A DNA stretch of 64,000 nucleotides. Source: Peptacetobacter hominis. Its GTDB lineage: Bacteria > Bacillota > Clostridia > Peptostreptococcales > Peptostreptococcaceae. Of the stretch, positions 28,563-39,453 are shown in pieces. The notes under the pieces were generated by a model, which was not told where the DNA came from, searched no databases, and saw nothing but the letters and a program-made list of their open reading frames with translations. Positions within the stretch are counted from its first letter, which is position 1, and each line of letters opens with the position of its first letter. Where the stretch lies: contig NZ_SGJB01000002.1 in the NCBI RefSeq assembly GCF_006861675.1, positions 62,001 to 126,000 on the forward strand. Direction: 5' to 3'. A program made the translations under genes and the position numbers.

Positions 28563-29489
28563 ATGTCAGTAAAGACAGAGGCATTAGAAAAAGCCAGATC
28601 AAAAGAGAAAAAAGTTAAAAATATTAATGCGAAGTATACGGCGGATAGATTTATGAAATATGTATTTCTATTCAGTGCATTACTTTCTATAGCGAGCCTT
28701 GTTGTTATAACAGGATTTGTATTTTATATGGGGCTTAAGCCATTCTTACAGGAAGGTTATTCGATAATATCATTCCTTACTGGAAGTGAATGGGTACCTT
28801 CATCAGATATGTTCGGAGTACTTCCTATGATAGCTGCTTCAATATACGCTACAGCAGGATCAATAGTAATAGGAACTTCAATAGGAATATTAACAGCAAT
28901 ATTTATAGCTGAGATAGCACCAGCAAAAATATCAGGAATAATATCATCAGCAGTTGAGCTTCTTGCCGGTATACCATCAGTACTTTACGGGGTATTCGGA
29001 CTTGCAGTAATAGTTCCAGGTATACAGAATGTATTCAACCTTCCAAAAGGTCAGAGTTTACTAGCAGTAATACTTGTTCTTTCAATAATGATGTTACCAA
29101 CAATAATATCAGTGTCAGAAACAGCAATAAGAGCAGTTGACAATGCTTATAAAGAAGGATCATACGCTCTTGGAGCTTCAAAAATAGAAACTATATTCAA
29201 AGTTGTTCTTCCAGCGGCAAAATCAGGAATACTTGCAGCAGTTGTTCTTGGTGTAGGTAGAGCACTTGGTGAAACAATGGCGGTTATACTTGTTGCAGGT
29301 AACTCAGCAGCAATGCCGGGAAGTATAATGGACAGTGTAAGACCACTTACAACAAACATAGCACTTGAAATGGGATATGCATACGGAACACATCAGGAAA
29401 TGCTGTTTGCAACAGGTGTAGTTCTATTCACATTCATACTTATACTTAATATAGTATTAAACAGACTTACTAAAAAGGCGGTGGATTAA
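28563..29489 (+). CDS. pstC: Phosphate ABC transporter permease PstC
   Basis: A 308-residue inner-membrane permease. It has about six membrane helices and the cytoplasmic coupling motif EGSYALGASKIETIFKVVLPAAKSG. LLAGIPSVLYGVFGLAV is typical of PstC/PstA. The ATG at 28536 is upstream of the ribosome binding site GGAGG; the ATG at 28563, seven bases after it, is the start. The stop abuts pstA directly. Confidence 0.94.
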   Translation: MSVKTEALEKARSKEKKVKNINAKYTADRFMKYVFLFSALLSIASLVVITGFVFYMGLKPFLQEGYSIISFLTGSEWVPSSDMFGVLPMIAASIYATAGSIVIGTSIGILTAIFIAEIAPAKISGIISSAVELLAGIPSVLYGVFGLAVIVPGIQNVFNLPKGQSLLAVILVLSIMMLPTIISVSETAIRAVDNAYKEGSYALGASKIETIFKVVLPAAKSGILAAVVLGVGRALGETMAVILVAGNSAAMPGSIMDSVRPLTTNIALEMGYAYGTHQEMLFATGVVLFTFILILNIVLNRLTKKAVD

Positions 29490-30323
29490 TTGAACAGTTC
29501 CAGAAAAACAAAAGAAACAATATTAAAAGCTCTTATATATGGATCAGCTGTCTTTACAGTGGCAATGCTTGTGATAATAGTAGGATACATATTTGTCAAA
29601 GGTATGGGAAATATGAGCCTTGGATTTATAACAAATGATTATTCAGCGTCAGGAGACGGCGGGGTTTATCCTATGATACTTGCAACTGTATATACAGTGG
29701 GAATATCAATAGTAGTGTCAGCTCCAATAGGGATACTTTCAGCGATATATCTTCAGGAATATGCAAAACAGGGAAGACTTGTATCAGCAATAAGATTCTG
29801 TACAGAATCTCTTGCAGGGATACCATCTATAATATATGGTCTTTTCGGGGGAATATTCTTTGTAGTGTTTCTAAAAATGGGATATTCAATACTTTCAGGA
29901 TCTCTTACTGTTGCGATAATAATACTTCCTGTAATAATAAGAACTACAGAAGAAGCATTAAAAACAGTACCACAGAGTTTCAGAGAAGCATCATTTGCTC
30001 TTGGTGCAACAAAACTTCAGACACTTTATAAAGTTATAGTACCTAGTGCAATGCCTGGTATAATATCAGGAATAATACTTTCTATAGGTCGTGTTGTCGG
30101 TGAATCAGCAGCAATACTTCTTACAGCAGGAACAGTTGCAAAACTTCCTGAGACAATCATGAGCAGTTCAAGAACTCTTACAGTTCACGCATACCTTCTT
30201 ACAAAGGAAACTGGTGACATAGCTACTGCTTCATCAATAGGTATAATACTTATAGTAATAGTTCTTGCACTTAATACAATAGCAAAAGTAACTGGTAAAA
30301 AACTTGGAAAAGCAAGCAGATAA
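29490..30323 (+). CDS. pstA: Phosphate ABC transporter permease PstA
   Basis: A 277-residue inner-membrane permease, partner of PstC. ESLAGIPSIIYGLFGGIFF and the coupling loop EASFALGATKLQTLYKV are diagnostic. It starts with TTG right after the pstC stop codon, with GGCGGTGG as ribosome binding site inside pstC, so translation is coupled. Confidence 0.94.
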   Translation: MNSSRKTKETILKALIYGSAVFTVAMLVIIVGYIFVKGMGNMSLGFITNDYSASGDGGVYPMILATVYTVGISIVVSAPIGILSAIYLQEYAKQGRLVSAIRFCTESLAGIPSIIYGLFGGIFFVVFLKMGYSILSGSLTVAIIILPVIIRTTEEALKTVPQSFREASFALGATKLQTLYKVIVPSAMPGIISGIILSIGRVVGESAAILLTAGTVAKLPETIMSSSRTLTVHAYLLTKETGDIATASSIGIILIVIVLALNTIAKVTGKKLGKASR

Positions 30324-30356
30324 TTAGGATAGATAAGGTACGGAGGAAATTAGAAA

Positions 30357-31118
30357 ATGCAGGTATACAATAATACAAAAATAGCAGTAAAAGACCTGGA
30401 TCTTTATTACGGAGAGAAACAGGCACTTAAAAGAGTAAACATGAATATAAAGGAAGGTAAGGTTACAGCTCTTATAGGACCTTCAGGATGTGGTAAATCT
30501 ACATTCATAAGAACTCTTAATAAAATGAATGACCTTATAGACAATGTAAAAATATACGGTGAAATAGCTCTTGATGGAGAAGATATAAATAAACAGAATG
30601 TAATAGACCTTAGAACAAGAGTTGGTATGGTATTTCAGAAACCAAATCCATTCCCAATGAGTATATATGATAATATAACTTATGGACCAAAGATACAGGG
30701 AATAAGAGATAAAAAAGAACTTGATAGAATAGTTGAGGAGAGTCTTAAAGGTGCAGCTATATGGGATGAAGTAAAAGACAGATTAAAAAGTTCAGCACTT
30801 GGACTTTCAGGAGGACAGCAGCAGAGACTTTGTATAGCAAGAGCTATAGCAATGAAACCGGAAGTAATACTAATGGACGAACCTACTTCTGCTCTTGACC
30901 CTATATCTACAGGTAAAGTAGAGGAACTTATAACTGAGCTTAAAGGAAACTATACAATAGTAATAGTTACGCACAATATGCAGCAGGCACACAGAATATC
31001 TGATGATACTGCATTCTTCCTTAACGGAGAAGTAATAGAATTCAATAATACAAAAGATATATTCGAAAATCCAATGGACAAGAGAACAGAAGACTACATA
31101 AACGGAAGATTCGGATAG
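30357..31118 (+). CDS. pstB: Phosphate ABC transporter ATP-binding protein PstB
   Basis: A 253-residue ABC ATPase. Walker A is [15 protein letters not shown], the signature is [14 protein letters not shown], Walker B is [13 protein letters not shown], and the H-loop is in [10 protein letters not shown]. The PstB-specific [16 protein letters not shown] is present. No phoU follows, unlike in many pst operons. Confidence 0.96.
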   Translation: MQVYNNTKIAVKDLDLYYGEKQALKRVNMNIKEGKVTALIGPSGCGKSTFIRTLNKMNDLIDNVKIYGEIALDGEDINKQNVIDLRTRVGMVFQKPNPFPMSIYDNITYGPKIQGIRDKKELDRIVEESLKGAAIWDEVKDRLKSSALGLSGGQQQRLCIARAIAMKPEVILMDEPTSALDPISTGKVEELITELKGNYTIVIVTHNMQQAHRISDDTAFFLNGEVIEFNNTKDIFENPMDKRTEDYINGRFG

Positions 31119-31127
31119 GATTTAGAT

Positions 31128-31150
31128 GGCTGGGAAAATCCCGGCCTTTT
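31128..31150 (+). terminator. Intrinsic terminator after pstB
   Basis: GGCTGGGA (31128-31135), loop AAA, TCCCGGCC (31139-31146), then TTTT. The stem has one G-U pair. The tract is short, so it is of medium strength. Confidence 0.75.
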
Positions 31151-31219
31151 CTGATTGAATGGGAAAATAAATTCTGATATACTAATCTTTAAATACTCTT
31201 ATATGTCAAGGAGGAGAAT

Positions 31220-32128
31220 ATGGGATTATCAGATATCAGGCTTCCTAAAATAGGGATGAGAGCTATAAAAACAGGAATTGTAGTAATGATAACCATACTT
31301 ATAACAAAAAACTTTGTACAGTATCCTTTTTATGCTGCAATAGCAGGGGTAATATCCCTTCAGGACACTGTAACAGGGTCTGTAAAGGCTGGAATGAACA
31401 GAATAAAGGGTACTGTAGTAGGCGGTATAATGGGATTTATATTTGCGCTTATAATGCCTGGAAATCCGATACTGTGCGGTATAGGAGTTATACTGACTAT
31501 ATATGTGTGCAATATATTGAAAATAACATCCATATCCGTAAGCTGTGTGGTATTTCTGGCGATACACCTTGGAGTTGGAAGTGGAGACCCTATGAGCTAT
31601 TCAATACACAGAGTTTTAGATACATCTGTAGGAGTTATAATAGCGGTTGTTATAAACTATGTAATAGCGAGACCGGATCATGTAGGTGGCATAAAAGAGG
31701 AGTATATAAGAATAGTATCAATAGGTAAAAAACTGTTTAGAGACAAGATAGTAGAACACAAGAATATTGATATAGAAAAGTATAAAAAAGAACTTTATAA
31801 GATGGAAAATATATACAATAAAATCAGGTCAGAGAAAAATTACAATGGAGAAAATCCATATCTCGAGGAAATGGATGATATTGAGGTTACAAGGCATATA
31901 ATCAGAGAAATATATTTTCATCTTCAGATAATTTCGCATATGGAGCAGAAAGACGAACTTTTTCTCACTAATGAAAACTATCTGAGACTTGAGAAACTGT
32001 ATTATCCGGAAGAAATAATATGGGAAATAGATGAGGAAAAAAGTCCTGTGTTCAACTACAATATAGATAGAATTCTGGATAGTTTTGAAGATGTTGACAA
32101 AATACTGGAAAATAATATGAGTATGTAA
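31220..32128 (+). CDS. Aromatic acid exporter family (FUSC-like) membrane protein
   Basis: A 302-residue protein whose first 150 residues form about five membrane helices, with the pattern GIVVMITILITKNFVQYPFYA and GSVKAGMNRIKGTVVGGIMG characteristic of the ArAE/DUF939 family. The remaining half is soluble and helical. Members are proposed to export aromatic acids, but the substrate here is unknown. It appears to be a single-gene unit. Confidence 0.82.
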   Translation: MGLSDIRLPKIGMRAIKTGIVVMITILITKNFVQYPFYAAIAGVISLQDTVTGSVKAGMNRIKGTVVGGIMGFIFALIMPGNPILCGIGVILTIYVCNILKITSISVSCVVFLAIHLGVGSGDPMSYSIHRVLDTSVGVIIAVVINYVIARPDHVGGIKEEYIRIVSIGKKLFRDKIVEHKNIDIEKYKKELYKMENIYNKIRSEKNYNGENPYLEEMDDIEVTRHIIREIYFHLQIISHMEQKDELFLTNENYLRLEKLYYPEEIIWEIDEEKSPVFNYNIDRILDSFEDVDKILENNMSM

Positions 32129-32145
32129 AATTGTCAGAAAAATTA

Positions 32146-32175
32146 TTGACATATACACATGTAAATGTATATAAT
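32146..32175 (+). promoter_or_regulatory. Promoter of the valS T-box transcript
   Basis: TTGACA (32146-32151) and TATAAT (32170-32175) are 18 bases apart, and TG directly precedes the -10. Transcription would start near 32182, at the beginning of the T-box leader. Confidence 0.85.
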
Positions 32176-32182
32176 TGGAAAT

Positions 32183-32447
32183 ATAGCATATAGAAACAAA
32201 ACAATTATACAGTATAGACTGTGAAAAAGAGGAGTAGGCAGTTTAATAACTTACAGAGAGTGAAATCCACTGGCTGAGAGATTTCTTGGAAAATAATCTG
32301 CTGAAGGTAGCTTTTGAGTTTTCGGACTGAACATAAGTAGGTTTGAACGGTGTGACCCGTTATAGTCAGTAGAGTGTCGGAACATTGTTCCGGAATTAAG
32401 GTGGTAACGCGAGCTTTTCGTCCTTTGTGGATGAAAGGCTCTTTTTT
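32183..32447 (+). promoter_or_regulatory. T-box riboswitch leader of valS
   Basis: A tRNA-sensing leader of about 265 bases. The T-box core AAGGTGGTAACGCG (32399-32412) contains TGGT, which pairs with the acceptor end of an uncharged tRNA with discriminator A. It is followed by the terminator GAGCTTTTCGTCC (32411-32423) / GGATGAAAGGCTC (32429-32441) with a T-run. The upstream Stem I region shows the conserved AGAGAG element. GTA at 32307-32309 is a plausible Val specifier but was not confirmed by folding. Uncharged tRNA-Val would allow readthrough into valS. Confidence 0.93.
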
Positions 32448-32525
32448 ATTTAACTGGATAGAAACATATAAAATAATGTTTAAACTCAGAAATTGAAAAT
32501 ATAATATACGAAAGGGGAAAAAGAC

Positions 32526-35189
32526 ATGGAAACAAATTTATCAAAAACTTATGATCCAAAAGAGTTTGAAGCCAGACTTTATGAAAAATGGATGAAAGAA
32601 GGATATTTTTCTTCAACTCCAAACAAAGAAAAAGAGCCATTTACTATAATGATGCCTCCTCCAAATATAACAGGACAGCTTCATATGGGACATGCGCTTG
32701 ACCATACACTTCAGGATGTTCTTATAAGATGGAAGAGAATGGATGGATATGAGACTCTATGGCTTCCAGGAACAGACCACGCTTCTATAGCTACAGAGGT
32801 AAAGGTTGTTCAGAGAATAAAAGAGCAGGAAGGTAAAACAAAATACGAACTTGGAAGAGATGAGTTCATGAAGAGAGCATGGGCATGGAAAGAAGAGTTC
32901 GGTGGAAAGATAGAAAACCAGCTTAAAAAACTTGGAGATTCATGTGACTGGGATAAACAGAGATTCACAATGGATCAGGGATGTAATGATGCAGTTAAGG
33001 AATTTTTCATAAAATTATATGAAGAAGGACATATATACAGAGGAAACAGAATAATAAACTGGTGTCCAGATTGTAAGACTACTCTATCTGATGCAGAAGT
33101 TGAGCATGAAGACCAGCCAGGAAACTTCTATCACATAAAATACTTTATAAAAGACAGCGACCAGTATCTTGAAGTAGCAACTACAAGACCTGAAACTATG
33201 CTTGGAGACTCTGGTATAGCAGTTCATCCAGAAGACGAAAGATATGCTGACCTTGTAGGAAAGACAGCTATACTTCCTCTAGTTGGAAGAGAGCTTCCTA
33301 TAGTTGCAGACGATTATGTTGATATGGAATTTGGAACAGGTGTTGTTAAAATGACTCCTGCACACGACCCTAACGACTTTGAGGTAGGTCTAAGACATGA
33401 TCTTGAGCAGATAAACGTAATGAACGAAGACGGTACTATGAATGAAAAGGCTGGAAAATACGCTGGTATGGATAGATACGAGTGTAGAAAAGCCATAGTT
33501 GAAGACCTTAAAGAAGAAGGATACCTAATAAAAATAAAAGAGCACGATCATGCAGTAGGTACATGCTACAGATGTCATACAGTAATAGAGCCTAGACTTT
33601 CTGAGCAGTGGTTCGTAAAAATGGACGAGCTTGCAAAACCTGCAATAGAGATACTTAAAAACAAGGAACTTCAGTTTGTTCCGGATAAATTCGATAAAAC
33701 ATATCTTCAGTGGCTTGAAAATATAAGAGACTGGTGTATATCAAGACAGTTATGGTGGGGTCATCAGATACCTGCATACTACTGTGAAGAATGTGGGGAG
33801 GTAGTAGTAGCAAGAGAAACTCCTGAAAAATGTCCTAAGTGTGGATGTACTTCATTCAAGCAGGACGAGGACGTTCTTGATACTTGGTTCTCATCTGCAT
33901 TATGGCCTTTCTCAACACTTGGATGGCCAAACAATACAGAAGAATTAAATTACTACTATCCAACAAATGTACTTGTAACAGGATACGATATAATATTCTT
34001 CTGGGTTGTAAGAATGGCATTTGCAGCTATGTTCTGTATGAATGAAAAACCATTCTCACATGTTTTAATACATGGACTTGTAAGAGACTCTCAGGGAAGA
34101 AAGATGAGTAAGTCTTTAGGAAATGGTATAGATCCGCTTGAAATAATAGATCAGTACGGAGCAGATGCACTTAGATTTACACTTATAACAGGAAACTCAC
34201 CAGGAAACGATATGAGATTCTATATGGAAAGAGTTGAGTTTGCAAGAAACTTTGCCAACAAATTATGGAACGCATCTAGATTTGTTTTCATGAACTATGA
34301 TGAAGAACTTATGAACGGTGTAACTAGAGAAGATGTAAAAGCAAATCTTACACTTGCAGATAAGTGGATAATATCAAGAGCAAACAATATAGTTAAAGAA
34401 GTAAGTGCAAACATGGATAAGTTTGAGCTTGGAATGGCTCTTCAGAAAGCTTACGACTTTACTTGGGCTGAATACTGTGACTGGTATATAGAAATGGTTA
34501 AGCCAAGACTTTACGGAGAAGATGTTGAAGCTAAAAAAGCTGCACTTTATACATTAACATATGTTCTTGAAAAAGTATTAAAACTTCTTCATCCATTTAT
34601 ACCATTCATAACTGAGGAAATATACAACCATCTTCCAACAGTAGACGGAATGATAATAGTATCTCAGTGGCCTGAATTCTCAGAAGAGGACAACATGGCA
34701 AAAGAAGAGGCTATGATGGATATAATGATGGAAGGAATAAGAAACATAAGAAACGTAAGAGCTGAAATGAACGTTCCACCATCAAAGAAAGCTAAGGTTA
34801 TAGCAGTTCCTACAGAAGAAAGAAGAGAAGCCATAGAAGCAGGTAAGAATTACTTTGTAACTCTTGCATCAGCTTCAGAAGTTGAAATAAAAGACAATGA
34901 AGAAGGTATACCGGAAGATGCAGTAAGCGTAGTTATAGATGGTGTTAAGATATTTATACCTCTTGATGAGCTTGTTGACTTCGAAAAAGAGCTTGAAAGA
35001 CTTAACAAGGAAAAAGCAAAACTTGAAAGTGAAATAAAGAGAGTAAACGGAAAACTTTCAAATCAGGGATTCCTTGCAAAAGCACCTCAGAAGCTTGTAG
35101 ATGAGGAAAAAGCTAAAAAAGAAAAATTTGAGGAAATGATGAAGTCAGTTGAAGAAAGACTAGAAAGCATAAACTCAAAACTTAAATAG
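32526..35189 (+). CDS. valS: Valyl-tRNA synthetase
   Basis: Class I synthetase of 887 residues. The HIGH motif appears as [18 protein letters not shown] and KMSKS as [14 protein letters not shown]. The CP1 editing domain contains [15 protein letters not shown], and a zinc-like [20 protein letters not shown] module is present. The C-terminal coiled-coil arm (about the last 65 residues, [19 protein letters not shown]) is typical of ValRS. Expression is controlled by the T-box leader. Confidence 0.98.
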   Translation: METNLSKTYDPKEFEARLYEKWMKEGYFSSTPNKEKEPFTIMMPPPNITGQLHMGHALDHTLQDVLIRWKRMDGYETLWLPGTDHASIATEVKVVQRIKEQEGKTKYELGRDEFMKRAWAWKEEFGGKIENQLKKLGDSCDWDKQRFTMDQGCNDAVKEFFIKLYEEGHIYRGNRIINWCPDCKTTLSDAEVEHEDQPGNFYHIKYFIKDSDQYLEVATTRPETMLGDSGIAVHPEDERYADLVGKTAILPLVGRELPIVADDYVDMEFGTGVVKMTPAHDPNDFEVGLRHDLEQINVMNEDGTMNEKAGKYAGMDRYECRKAIVEDLKEEGYLIKIKEHDHAVGTCYRCHTVIEPRLSEQWFVKMDELAKPAIEILKNKELQFVPDKFDKTYLQWLENIRDWCISRQLWWGHQIPAYYCEECGEVVVARETPEKCPKCGCTSFKQDEDVLDTWFSSALWPFSTLGWPNNTEELNYYYPTNVLVTGYDIIFFWVVRMAFAAMFCMNEKPFSHVLIHGLVRDSQGRKMSKSLGNGIDPLEIIDQYGADALRFTLITGNSPGNDMRFYMERVEFARNFANKLWNASRFVFMNYDEELMNGVTREDVKANLTLADKWIISRANNIVKEVSANMDKFELGMALQKAYDFTWAEYCDWYIEMVKPRLYGEDVEAKKAALYTLTYVLEKVLKLLHPFIPFITEEIYNHLPTVDGMIIVSQWPEFSEEDNMAKEEAMMDIMMEGIRNIRNVRAEMNVPPSKKAKVIAVPTEERREAIEAGKNYFVTLASASEVEIKDNEEGIPEDAVSVVIDGVKIFIPLDELVDFEKELERLNKEKAKLESEIKRVNGKLSNQGFLAKAPQKLVDEEKAKKEKFEEMMKSVEERLESINSKLK

Positions 35190-35202
35190 TAAATAATAGA
35201 AT

Positions 35203-35235
35203 AGAGGGGGTCTGCAAAGCGGACTCTCTTTTATT
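35203..35235 (+). terminator. Terminator between valS and folC
   Basis: AGAG...GTCTGC (35203-35215) pairs imperfectly with GCGGACTCTCT (35219-35229), followed by TTTTATT. The stem is bulged, so partial readthrough into folC is likely. Confidence 0.6.
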
Positions 35236-35262
35236 CTCAATAAACTAAAAGCAGGTGATTTG

Positions 35263-36564
35263 ATGAATTGTAAAGAGGCTCTTAAATACATAGAAGAAAG
35301 TCATAAATTCGGTATGAAACTTGGACTAGAAACGACTGAAAAACTTATGGAACTTCTGGGAAATCCACAGGATAGACTGAAGTTTGTACACGTTGCAGGT
35401 ACAAATGGGAAAGGATCTATATGTTCATTTATAGCGAAGGTGCTTGAAGAAAGCGGATACAAAACAGGGCTTTTCACATCTCCGTTTCTGGAAGTATTCA
35501 ATGAAAGAATAAGAATAAACGGAGAAAACATATCTGATGAAAAAATAGCTGAAATTACAGGTATTATAAAAGAAAAAATAGATATTATGGTATCTGAAGG
35601 ATATCCGTATCCTACAGAGTTTGAAATAGTGACAGCTATGGCGTTTGTGTATTATGCGATGGAAAATGTGGATTATGTTGTGCTTGAAGTTGGACTTGGT
35701 GGAAGATATGATTCAACAAACATAATAAAAAATCCATCAGTATGTGTAATAGGCTCTATAAGTCTTGACCATACAAAGGTTCTTGGGGATACTGTGGAAA
35801 AAATAGCCTATGAAAAAGGTGGAATTATAAAACCGAACTCAAAAGTTGTGGTTTATTCACAGAAACCACATGTTATGAACATACTGAAAGAGATTTCAAA
35901 AGAAAATAATGCCGAATTAATAGAGGCTTCCTTTGATGATGTGGAAATAATAAAAGAGAGTATAGATTCTCAGATATTCAGTTTTTCCACAGAAAATAAA
36001 AAATATGAAAATATGGAGATATCGCTTATAGGAGAGCATCAGATAAAAAATGCAATAACAGCAATAAATGCTATTGAAATTCTTTCAAAAGAGGCAAACA
36101 AAATAACTGAAACTTCTCTTAGAACAGGTATGAAAAACACAAGATGGGCAGGAAGAGTAGAAAAAGTTATGGAAAAACCTGTATTTATACTCGACGGAGC
36201 TCATAATGCAGATGGAGCAGAATCATTAGAAAAGGTAATCAAGAAATATTTTTCAGATAAAAAAGTGAAATTTCTTATAGGTATGCTTGAGGATAAGGAT
36301 ATTGACACAGTTCTTTCAAAACTTATACCTCTTTGTGACTATGCTGTAACATCTACACCGGATAGCCCAAGAGCTATGTCATCTGATAGATTAGCTGAAA
36401 AAATATCCATTTATGGATGTAATACAGAATCAGTACCGGATGTAGAGTCTGCTATAGATAGAATACTTGAAGTATCATCAGATGAGGATATAATAATAGC
36501 AGCGGGCTCTCTATACATGACAGGAAAAATAAGAAGTATATTCAGAAAAAGAAATATAATATAA
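35263..36564 (+). CDS. folC: Folylpolyglutamate synthase / dihydrofolate synthase
   Basis: A Mur-ligase-fold enzyme of 433 residues that adds glutamates to folates. It has the P-loop VAGTNGKGSICSFIAKVL, TSPFLEVFNERIRING, and FILDGAHNADG in the C-terminal domain. The adjacent valS-folC order is common in Firmicutes. The ATG at 35263 is preferred over the TTG one codon earlier, with AGGTGAT as ribosome binding site. Confidence 0.94.
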   Translation: MNCKEALKYIEESHKFGMKLGLETTEKLMELLGNPQDRLKFVHVAGTNGKGSICSFIAKVLEESGYKTGLFTSPFLEVFNERIRINGENISDEKIAEITGIIKEKIDIMVSEGYPYPTEFEIVTAMAFVYYAMENVDYVVLEVGLGGRYDSTNIIKNPSVCVIGSISLDHTKVLGDTVEKIAYEKGGIIKPNSKVVVYSQKPHVMNILKEISKENNAELIEASFDDVEIIKESIDSQIFSFSTENKKYENMEISLIGEHQIKNAITAINAIEILSKEANKITETSLRTGMKNTRWAGRVEKVMEKPVFILDGAHNADGAESLEKVIKKYFSDKKVKFLIGMLEDKDIDTVLSKLIPLCDYAVTSTPDSPRAMSSDRLAEKISIYGCNTESVPDVESAIDRILEVSSDEDIIIAAGSLYMTGKIRSIFRKRNII

Positions 36565-36570
36565 ATACAT

Positions 36571-36600
36571 AAAGGCAGTTGGATACCCGACTGCCTTTTA
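36571..36600 (+). terminator. Bidirectional terminator between folC and the TSCPD gene
   Basis: AAAGGCAGTTGG (36571-36582) pairs with CCCGACTGCCTTT (36586-36598). A-rich bases on the left and T-rich on the right let it end both the folC and the converging minus-strand transcripts. Confidence 0.85.
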
Positions 36601-36606
36601 GTATAC

Positions 36607-36852
36607 TTATATATTTTCAGCGATTGCTTTTGCAAGCTGATCAGGACATGAAGTACATTTATTACCACATGTATTTCCTATAAGAAGATCAGATACTTTT
36701 TTTGCATCCATACCTTCAACAAGTTTTGATATGCCTTTAAGGTTTCCGTCACATCCACCGATAAACTCAACATCTCTAAGTTTATTATCAGAGTCTATTT
36801 CGAAATTCATCATTCTACAGCATACACCACTTGGTTTGTAGCTTATTTTCAT
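36607..36852 (-). CDS. TSCPD domain protein (TIGR03905 type), 81 residues
   Basis: A small protein with cysteines at GVCCRMM, GGCDGNLKG and the C-terminal CGNKCTSCPDQLA, the motif that names the TSCPD domain. The domain also occurs at the C-terminus of some ribonucleotide reductases. Cysteine spacing suggests metal binding. The function of stand-alone members is unknown. Probably co-transcribed with the upstream DUF4364 gene (21 bases apart). Confidence 0.88.
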   Translation of the reverse strand: MKISYKPSGVCCRMMNFEIDSDNKLRDVEFIGGCDGNLKGISKLVEGMDAKKVSDLLIGNTCGNKCTSCPDQLAKAIAENI

Positions 36853-36873
36853 AAAGTGTTACCTCCTGATATA

Positions 36874-37407
36874 CTATCTGTTTTCTATAAGAAGAGAAAG
36901 AATCTCTCCGTAAAGATCTGAAGCATTCTGTTTCCAGTTGTTGCAGATCATATTGGCCTGTTTTTCTGAAGAAACATTAAGGTTTAAATCTATTAGATTT
37001 GACTGGTTTTCAATTACTCTGAGATTAACTATATATTCTATATCGCTCTGTTTGACAAATCCAGCCTTAATCTGTGTATCTTCAAGAAGGTTTGATTTGT
37101 TCTCATCTATATATGCTCCGACTTTTTCAAGTACACATTCAGGAATTCTTGAAAAGAAATATTCAAGAGAATCGAGACCGTTTGAAGTAAGTGTGTAAAA
37201 TTCTTTGTCGGATTCCTTATAAGTTGTCAAAAGACCTGTTTCAACAAGTTCTGATAAAAGTGTTTGAAGAGAAAAGTAGTTTATCATCTCTGTATCAAGT
37301 ACAACCTGTGTAATCTGAGAATTAGTAAGAGCCATATCAGATTTTTTTAATATATAAAGGAGCAGAAGCTTATGATAAACCATTTCTTCTGATGAATTTT
37401 CAAACAT
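36874..37407 (-). CDS. DUF4364 family winged-helix-like protein
   Basis: A 177-residue protein. The N-terminal 80 residues (VYHKLLLLYILKKSDMALTN, LQTLLSELVETGLLTTYKE, FYTLTSNGLDSLEYF) have the helix-helix-wing pattern of PadR/MarR-like DNA-binding domains. The rest forms a small mixed domain. It resembles the DUF4364 family of Firmicutes. A regulatory role is likely but no target is known. Confidence 0.8.
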   Translation of the reverse strand: MFENSSEEMVYHKLLLLYILKKSDMALTNSQITQVVLDTEMINYFSLQTLLSELVETGLLTTYKESDKEFYTLTSNGLDSLEYFFSRIPECVLEKVGAYIDENKSNLLEDTQIKAGFVKQSDIEYIVNLRVIENQSNLIDLNLNVSSEKQANMICNNWKQNASDLYGEILSLLIENR

Positions 37408-37615
37408 TAGAATCGACCTCCATGAATTAATTGAATAAAGGACCGATTAGTCCTTTTACCTTATAATTGTATCATCAGTATATTTATTTATCAAGACAGC
37501 CAAAACATTATAGATTGTTTCTATCTATAGTTATAGCGCCGTTTTGCGGAATATATTGAAAGTATGTTATATTATTATTAAATACAGTTGGTTTAAATGA
37601 GGTGATAAGCATAAT

Positions 37616-39370
37616 ATGTTTTCAATTCCGGAATTAAAAAAAGTGGAAGAAGTTATGGATATTGATTTTAAAACCATAAAAAGAGATATCTCTGTAAGAT
37701 CCGCAGTGGATGAGATGATAAAAAATAACAGAAGAACTCTTATGGTAGTGGATGAGAATGATACTCTTGAAGGTATAATATCGATGACGGATATACATAA
37801 CTTTAAAAGGGACAATCCAGATATAGACAATATAAACATAGAAAGAATAATGAAAAAAAATATAGTTTCTGTCAGCAAAGGTGTAAGCATAGATTACTGC
37901 AGGGACATAATGATAAAAGAAAATATAGGTATGCTTCCTGTAATGGAAAATGAAAGAGTTATTGGAGTTTTAAGACAGGAGCACATAAGAGATTTTCTTT
38001 ATATGCATCTTGAGGATTACGGTATAACGCTTAAGTATATAATTGGACAGATAAAAGAGGGAATATGTGCTGTAAATAAAGAGGGTATAGTAATTTTATG
38101 GAATAGATTTATGGAAGAAAGATATGACATAAAATCATCTGACATAGTTGGAAAACCGATAAGCGATTATCTTGAAAATACAATTTGTGAAAGAGTTCTA
38201 AAAACAAGAGTAGGAATAAGCGACGTATACTATACATACAAAAAACAGAATATGTATGGATTGGTACATGCAAATCCGATATTCTTCAGAGATGAATTTG
38301 TGGGTGTAGTATGTACAGAGCTTGATATAACAGAAGCGAGAAATCTTTCCTATGAACTTGAACAGACAAATGAGAAACTTAAGTATCTTCAGGATGAGGT
38401 CAAAAATCTTTCAAATGGAATATTCAGCAAAATACTTGGTAAAAGCGACAAAATAGAAAAAGCAAAATCCATAGCCAAGCAGGTTGCAAAAACAAACAGC
38501 AGTATTTTTATATGGGGAGAAAGTGGTACTGGTAAGGAGGTCTTCTCAAGAGCTATACACGAATACAGTGGCAGAAAAGGTGCATTTATACCTGTAAACT
38601 GTAGTGCAATACCGTCAGAACTTTTTGAAAGTGAATTCTTTGGATATGAGTCAGGTGCATTTACAGGAGCAAACAAGAAAGGAAAACCGGGTATTTTTGA
38701 ACTTGCAAAAGATGGGACTGTATTTCTTGATGAGATTGCAGATTTACCTTTGAATATGCAGGCAAAACTTCTTAGAGTACTTCAGGAAAAGGAAGTAAGA
38801 CGTATAGGTGGAGAAAAGACTATAAAAATAAATCCTAGGATAATATCTGCAACAAACAAAGATCTTGAAAAAATGGTAAAGGAAGAAACATTCAGAGAAG
38901 ATTTATATTATAGATTGAACGTAGTGGAGATAAAGATTCCTTCTTTGAGAGAAAGGAAAGAGGATATAGGAATTCTTCTACACAGTTTTCTGGAGGAAAT
39001 GTGTGCAGAAAATAACAGGCCTTTACTTTCTATTGATAAGGAAGCGTACAAGATACTTGAAAATTATAGATGGAAAGGAAATATCAGGGAACTGAAAAAT
39101 ACAGTTGAAAATATTGTTGTACTTTCCGGGAACTCAGATACAGTGACAGCGGAGGACATACCGAGCTATATTTTAAATAGCGTAGAGGAGGTTTCATCAG
39201 AGGAAGAATATCCGATGGACCTTACAAAAGCAACGTCAAAACTTGAAATCAATAATATAAAAAAGGCACTTTCCATGACGAGAGGGAATAAGGCAAAGGC
39301 TGCAAAAATTCTGAATATACCAAGAACAACTCTATATTACAAAATGGAACAGTATAAAATAAGTATATAA
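37616..39370 (+). CDS. prdR: Sigma-54-dependent activator of the proline reductase operon (PrdR)
   Basis: A 584-residue activator with two CBS domains (about residues 1-125), a PAS domain (about 135-230), an AAA+ sigma-54 interaction module with Walker A GESGTGKE and the loop GAFTGA (in [19 protein letters not shown]), and a C-terminal Fis-like helix-turn-helix (NKAKAAKILNIPRTTLYYKM). In Clostridioides difficile, PrdR with this architecture activates prd genes in response to proline. Here it lies directly before a -24/-12 promoter and prdC. CBS domains suggest an extra nucleotide or metabolite input. GAGGTGAT precedes the ATG. Confidence 0.93.
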   Translation: MFSIPELKKVEEVMDIDFKTIKRDISVRSAVDEMIKNNRRTLMVVDENDTLEGIISMTDIHNFKRDNPDIDNINIERIMKKNIVSVSKGVSIDYCRDIMIKENIGMLPVMENERVIGVLRQEHIRDFLYMHLEDYGITLKYIIGQIKEGICAVNKEGIVILWNRFMEERYDIKSSDIVGKPISDYLENTICERVLKTRVGISDVYYTYKKQNMYGLVHANPIFFRDEFVGVVCTELDITEARNLSYELEQTNEKLKYLQDEVKNLSNGIFSKILGKSDKIEKAKSIAKQVAKTNSSIFIWGESGTGKEVFSRAIHEYSGRKGAFIPVNCSAIPSELFESEFFGYESGAFTGANKKGKPGIFELAKDGTVFLDEIADLPLNMQAKLLRVLQEKEVRRIGGEKTIKINPRIISATNKDLEKMVKEETFREDLYYRLNVVEIKIPSLRERKEDIGILLHSFLEEMCAENNRPLLSIDKEAYKILENYRWKGNIRELKNTVENIVVLSGNSDTVTAEDIPSYILNSVEEVSSEEEYPMDLTKATSKLEINNIKKALSMTRGNKAKAAKILNIPRTTLYYKMEQYKISI

Positions 39371-39453
39371 AAAAGTTCTATAGAATAAAAATATATATTG
39401 ATAAAAATAAAAAATTCTTCTGAAAATTCTTTAAAAGTCGGATGGTTGACACG